Assembly: GCA_021784615.1 (NCBI GenBank)
Contig: JAJYHU010000256.1
Location: 1-8,526, forward strand
DNA: 8,526 nt
From: Acidobacteriota bacterium
GTDB lineage: Bacteria; Acidobacteriota; Terriglobia; UBA7540
Direction: 5' to 3'
Shown: one piece after another, positions 5,609 through 8,526 of the stretch
How positions within the stretch are numbered: the first letter of the stretch is position 1
Layout of the letters: each line of letters starts with the position of its first letter
Made by a program: the position numbers and the translations under genes
The notes under the pieces: generated by a model
What the model was told of the DNA's origin: nothing
What the model saw: the letters and a program-made list of their open reading frames with translations, nothing else
Database searches by the model: none

Positions 5609-5649
5609 GATCATGGCAGCAAAGTGGCAGATCTTTTAGAAATAAGGTT

Positions 5650-7080
5650 ATGCGACCTATGATGATCCATAATGACCTTTCCCGTCCGAGAGGTTTGGTG
5701 CGGCGATCCACCATGCTTTTTGCTCTTCCGGCGCTCATAGCGTTACTTGCAGCGATTCCGGGCAGGGCACAAACCCCCAGTTCGCCCCCAACCGGACCGA
5801 TCTCTCTTGAAGAAGCGGTAAGAATCGCGCTTAAGAATAACCCAACCCTTCAGGCGTCCGATGCTTACGCGGACGCAGCCCGGCATGGCATCGCAGTCGC
5901 CAAAGCCGGCTATCTTCCCCATGTGAATTTCTCAGAAGGATTCATGCGAGGGAACAATCCCGTCTATGTTTTCGGGAGCCTGTTGACCCAGCGGCAATTC
6001 ACGGCCGCGAATTTTGACCTCGCCCACCTTAACGCGCCTGCGCCACTCGATAACTTCCGAACAGCTTTTACGGCTTCGGCGCCGCTGTATGATTTTGGCC
6101 GGACGTCGCGGAGAGTGACCGACGCGCGTCTCGGCGCGAGCAGCTCGCGCGAAGCATCCCATCGAACCCGCCAGGAAGTTATGTTCGAGGTGATCAACGC
6201 CTACCTGAATGGCCTTCTTGCGCGCGAACACATGCTGGTGGCGCAGGCTGCCGTCAAGATGACCAAGGCAGACCTGGCTCGCGCTCAGGCGCGTCAGCAG
6301 CAGGGGCTGGCGGTTCCTTCCGACGTTCTCAGCGCTCAGGCCCAACTGGCGCAAGCGCAGGAGGACTTGATTGTCGCCAAGAACGCCGTGGAAATGGCCG
6401 ACGCTTCCCTTAATGTCGCAATGGGCCTTCCGGAAGACGCTTCCACCCGGACGGCGGGAAAACTTGCTGAAACCCAATTCAAGAGCAAGGACCTCGCAAC
6501 TCTTCAGCAGGAGGCCTTGAAGGTTCGGCCGGATTATCTCCAGGTGCTGCTCGGGGTGAAACAGGCTCAGAACGGCGTCAGTTCAGCCCGCGGCGAGTTT
6601 ATGCCAAGGATTGACCTGCTCGGTTCCTGGGAAACCGACAACCAGACGTTCGCCTCGCGCGGCGGCAACAACTGGACTGCCGGCGCCATGTTGACCTTCA
6701 ACATCTTTAACGGCGGCGCCCGCCGCGCGCAGGTGGCGGAGTCCCATGCGCGCGAACGCCAGGCTGAAGCGATGCGGTCGCGCATGGAATCCGTCGTGCG
6801 TCTGCAAGTTCGCGAAGCGTATCTTAATCTGAACGCGGCGCGCGAGCGAGTGGAAGTCTCCCGCGACGCAGCAACCCAAGCCCGGGAAAGTCTGAGAATC
6901 TTACGCAACCGATACGATGCGGGCTTGGTCACAATTATGGACGTGTTGAGGGCCGAGACGATGCGAACTTCCGCACAGAACAATCATTTGAACGCCCTCT
7001 ACGACTATCGGCTGGCCTCTGCGGCCCTCGAGTTGGCAACGGGAGAACTCAGCCCCAACTCGCCTGCCGTAACCCAGTAA
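5650..7080 (+). CDS. TolC-family outer-membrane efflux protein
   Basis: The outer-membrane channel of a tripartite pump, 476 residues, normal for the family. A signal peptide is visible: basic residues RGLVRRS (14-20), a hydrophobic core TMLFALPALIALLAAIP, and cleavage near GRAQ (38-41). The mature part shows the internal duplication typical of TolC. The first half has ISLEEAVRIALKNNPTLQAS (51-70), APLYDFGRTS (144-153) and the helix QQGLAVPSDVLSAQAQLAQA (217-236). The second has ARGEFMPRIDLLGSW (313-327), LTFNIFNGGARRAQV (348-362) and RYDAGLVTIMDVLRAE (421-436). Start is uncertain: AAGG at 5644-5647 is too close to the ATG at 5650 but 11 bases from one at 5659; a third ATG is at 5662. An ATG at 5713 would lose the basic part of the signal. 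It is first in the operon, 31 bases before the adaptor gene. Confidence 0.92.
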   Translation: MRPMMIHNDLSRPRGLVRRSTMLFALPALIALLAAIPGRAQTPSSPPTGPISLEEAVRIALKNNPTLQASDAYADAARHGIAVAKAGYLPHVNFSEGFMRGNNPVYVFGSLLTQRQFTAANFDLAHLNAPAPLDNFRTAFTASAPLYDFGRTSRRVTDARLGASSSREASHRTRQEVMFEVINAYLNGLLAREHMLVAQAAVKMTKADLARAQARQQQGLAVPSDVLSAQAQLAQAQEDLIVAKNAVEMADASLNVAMGLPEDASTRTAGKLAETQFKSKDLATLQQEALKVRPDYLQVLLGVKQAQNGVSSARGEFMPRIDLLGSWETDNQTFASRGGNNWTAGAMLTFNIFNGGARRAQVAESHARERQAEAMRSRMESVVRLQVREAYLNLNAARERVEVSRDAATQARESLRILRNRYDAGLVTIMDVLRAETMRTSAQNNHLNALYDYRLASAALELATGELSPNSPAVTQ

Positions 7081-7111
7081 CCATTGGTCTTAATCCTGAG
7101 GAGACTTGTCG

Positions 7112-8266
7112 ATGACACGCACAGAACGAATCCCTAAATTTATACTGCTTCTGACTCTTCTCGGATTTCTGACGGCCTGTGGGTCAAAAGAGCAGGCGCA
7201 AAAGCAATCTCCACAGGAGATCGCAGGCGTCGCAGTCGAAACCGTCCATCTTCAGACAACTCCGGAATATTACGAGGCTGTCGGCACCGTTAAATCTAAA
7301 ACGTCCAGCGTGCTGGGAGCAGAAATCAGCGGAACGGTGCGAAAAATCCTGGTCAAAGAGGGCGACCACGTAAGGCGCGGCCAGTTGCTGGCTGTACTCG
7401 ATGCCCGAACCGAGCGCGCGCAACTGGCGGCAGCCGCAGCGGGCATTCAAGCCAGCTCCCAGGGCATGGTCGAAGCCAACCAATCCCTCCAGGCCGCAAC
7501 GGCCAACCGGCAGTTTGCCGAGGCCACATTCAACCGCTACAAGGGGCTGTTGGCCAAGGATTCCGTCAGCCGGCAGGAGTACGACAACGCAGAGACGCAA
7601 TACAAGGCCGCCCTGGCGCAGGAGAACGCGCTCAAAGCCCGCGAAAAACAGGCGTCCGCGCAACATCAGCAGGCGCAGGCGCAACACGCCTCGGCCAAAG
7701 CAGTCTTCAGCTACTCGCGCATCGTTTCTCCCATCGACGGCGTGGTGACTTCGAAGTCGGTCGATGCAGGGACGCTGGTGATGCCGGGCACACCGCTCTT
7801 GACGGTTGAAGACAACCGCCAGTTTCGCCTGGATGCCAGCGTTCCCGGCCTTTACCTCGGGATGGTTCACATCGGCCAGACGGTGCCGGTCACGATCGAC
7901 GCTCAGCAACTTCAGGGCGGCGTCACCGAAATCGTTCCGGCAGCAGACCCCAATACCCGAACTTTCACGGTTAAGGTTCAACTTCCGGCAAGCTGCAATT
8001 GCCAGTCGGGACAATACGGCAAGGCAGAGATTGCAATCGGCAGCGAGAATCGCCTGCTGGTGCCCCGCAATGCCCTGGTCAGCCGGGGCGAGTTGGAAGG
8101 CCTCTTCGTCCTCAACTCGCAGGGCATTGCTCAATATCAATTGGTCAAGCCCGGAAAACTATTTGGCGACCAGGTGGAAATCGTTTCAGGCCTCGCCGAG
8201 GGCGATCGCGTGGCTGTTTCCGAGGTCAATCGCCTTAGCGACGGAATGCGGGTCAAAACTCAATGA
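7112..8266 (+). CDS. RND efflux periplasmic adaptor (membrane fusion protein), lipoprotein
   Basis: A 384-residue adaptor joining the RND pump to the TolC-like channel. The signal peptide ends in the lipobox LTAC with Cys23, so it should be lipid-anchored in the inner membrane. Order of domains: first lipoyl half GAEISGTVRKILVKEGDHVRRGQ (69-91, shown in part); a long Ala/Gln-rich helical hairpin, about 98-198; second lipoyl half IVSPIDGVVTSKSVDAGTLV (204-223); beta-barrel to about 310 with the conserved region ADPNTRTFTVKVQLP (278-292); and a membrane-proximal domain to the end. SCNCQSGQYGKAE (294-306) carries two cysteines just before the conserved S-G-x-x-G turn. The ATG at 7112 has GAGGAG eight bases upstream; a TTG at 7106 is too close to it. 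Its stop overlaps the start of the pump gene (ATGA), so translation is coupled. Confidence 0.93.
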   Translation: MTRTERIPKFILLLTLLGFLTACGSKEQAQKQSPQEIAGVAVETVHLQTTPEYYEAVGTVKSKTSSVLGAEISGTVRKILVKEGDHVRRGQLLAVLDARTERAQLAAAAAGIQASSQGMVEANQSLQAATANRQFAEATFNRYKGLLAKDSVSRQEYDNAETQYKAALAQENALKAREKQASAQHQQAQAQHASAKAVFSYSRIVSPIDGVVTSKSVDAGTLVMPGTPLLTVEDNRQFRLDASVPGLYLGMVHIGQTVPVTIDAQQLQGGVTEIVPAADPNTRTFTVKVQLPASCNCQSGQYGKAEIAIGSENRLLVPRNALVSRGELEGLFVLNSQGIAQYQLVKPGKLFGDQVEIVSGLAEGDRVAVSEVNRLSDGMRVKTQ

Positions 8267-8526
8267 ACAAAGGTGAACTTGGCATTGCTGGCCGTGTGGC
8301 CCGCTACTTTATCAACTCAAAGCTCACTCCGCTGTTGATGCTCTTCGCCATCCTGATGGGCGTCTTGGCCGTTTATGAAACGCCCCGCGAAGAAGATCCG
8401 CAAATCATCGTGCCCATGATGGACGTGATGGTGGCCATGCCGGGGGCCAGCGCCAAAGAAGTGGAGAAGCGGGTCACAACGCCCATGGAGCGGCTGATCT
8501 GGGAAATTCCCGGCGTCAAGTATGTC
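8263..8526 (+). CDS. RND-family efflux pump, N-terminal part (cut by window end)
   Basis: The first 88 residues of an AcrB-like inner-membrane proton antiporter. After a short cytoplasmic start (MNKGELGIAGRVARYFINSK) comes the first transmembrane helix LTPLLMLFAILMGVLAVYET (21-40), then PREEDPQIIVPMMDVMVAMP and GASAKEVEKRVTTPMERLIW, the usual start of the first periplasmic porter subdomain (PN1). The PREEDPQI form places it among the RND pumps with this acidic motif rather than the classical AcrB sequence; drug or toxicant substrates are likely but unspecified. The ATG lies within the adaptor's stop codon (overlap 8263-8266) and has no strong ribosome site of its own, consistent with coupled translation. 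About nine tenths of the protein is outside the window. Confidence 0.92.
   Translation, partial: MNKGELGIAGRVARYFINSKLTPLLMLFAILMGVLAVYETPREEDPQIIVPMMDVMVAMPGASAKEVEKRVTTPMERLIWEIPGVKYV

Larger units (their letters stand above)
5318..5649. other. AT-richer divergent intergenic region between PEGA gene and efflux operon
   Basis: No gene is supported in these 332 bases. The region contains two TATAAT sequences on the minus strand for the PEGA gene, and near the right end a promoter-like sequence overlapping a palindrome in front of the TolC-family gene. Short open frames across it resemble no known protein. Confidence 0.5.

Noticed and set aside
7184..8140. A 318-codon open frame on the minus strand opposite the adaptor gene
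   Set aside because: It is antisense to an unmistakable membrane fusion protein, shows no family motif and lacks a ribosome binding site that I can see.

Overview
The window reads as a GC-rich bacterial chromosome segment, probably from an Acidobacteriota or a similar soil heterotroph. This placement is an inference from gene content and protein style: a GMC oxidoreductase without its own signal peptide, an SSS symporter paired with a tiny membrane protein, a Tat-exported TIM-barrel sugar isomerase, an orphan PEGA-domain protein and a TolC/MFP/RND operon. No rRNA, tRNA, mobile element or CRISPR array is visible.

Layout. (1) Positions 1-407, minus: the N-terminal part of a GMC-family FAD oxidoreductase, cut by the window edge. 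(2) Positions 408-1060: a 650-bp gene-free region that is not featureless. It holds a palindrome, a promoter-like sequence flanked by two copies of a GC-rich element, and a very A-rich tract with repeated 10-13 bp words and small hairpins. (3) Positions 1061-3053, minus: a sodium:solute symporter followed by a 72-residue two-helix membrane protein, probably one transcript. (4) Positions 3054-3437: the divergent control region. (5) Positions 3438-4358, plus: a Tat-signal hydroxypyruvate-isomerase-like protein. (6) Positions 4383-4610, minus: a remnant of an IlvD/Edd sugar-acid dehydratase in which a central motif is joined directly to the extreme C-terminus. (7) Positions 4853-5317, minus: a secreted PEGA-domain protein with a Gln/Asn-rich linker. 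(8) Positions 5650-8526, plus: a tripartite efflux operon, TolC-family outer-membrane protein, lipoprotein periplasmic adaptor and RND pump (the pump is cut by the window end).

How the genes may work together. The left half looks like a carbohydrate or polyol module: oxidation (GMC), uptake (SSS), exported isomerase, and the decayed end of a sugar-acid dehydratase. The right half is a separate drug- or toxicant-efflux operon. The two halves share one possible link: a near-identical palindrome, TCACATCC-n3-TGTGA, upstream of the GMC gene and in the putative promoter of the efflux operon. I see no clear evidence of a wholly new multi-gene system. The items most worth a second look are the dehydratase remnant, the shared palindrome and the repeat-rich A-skewed region at 865-1045.
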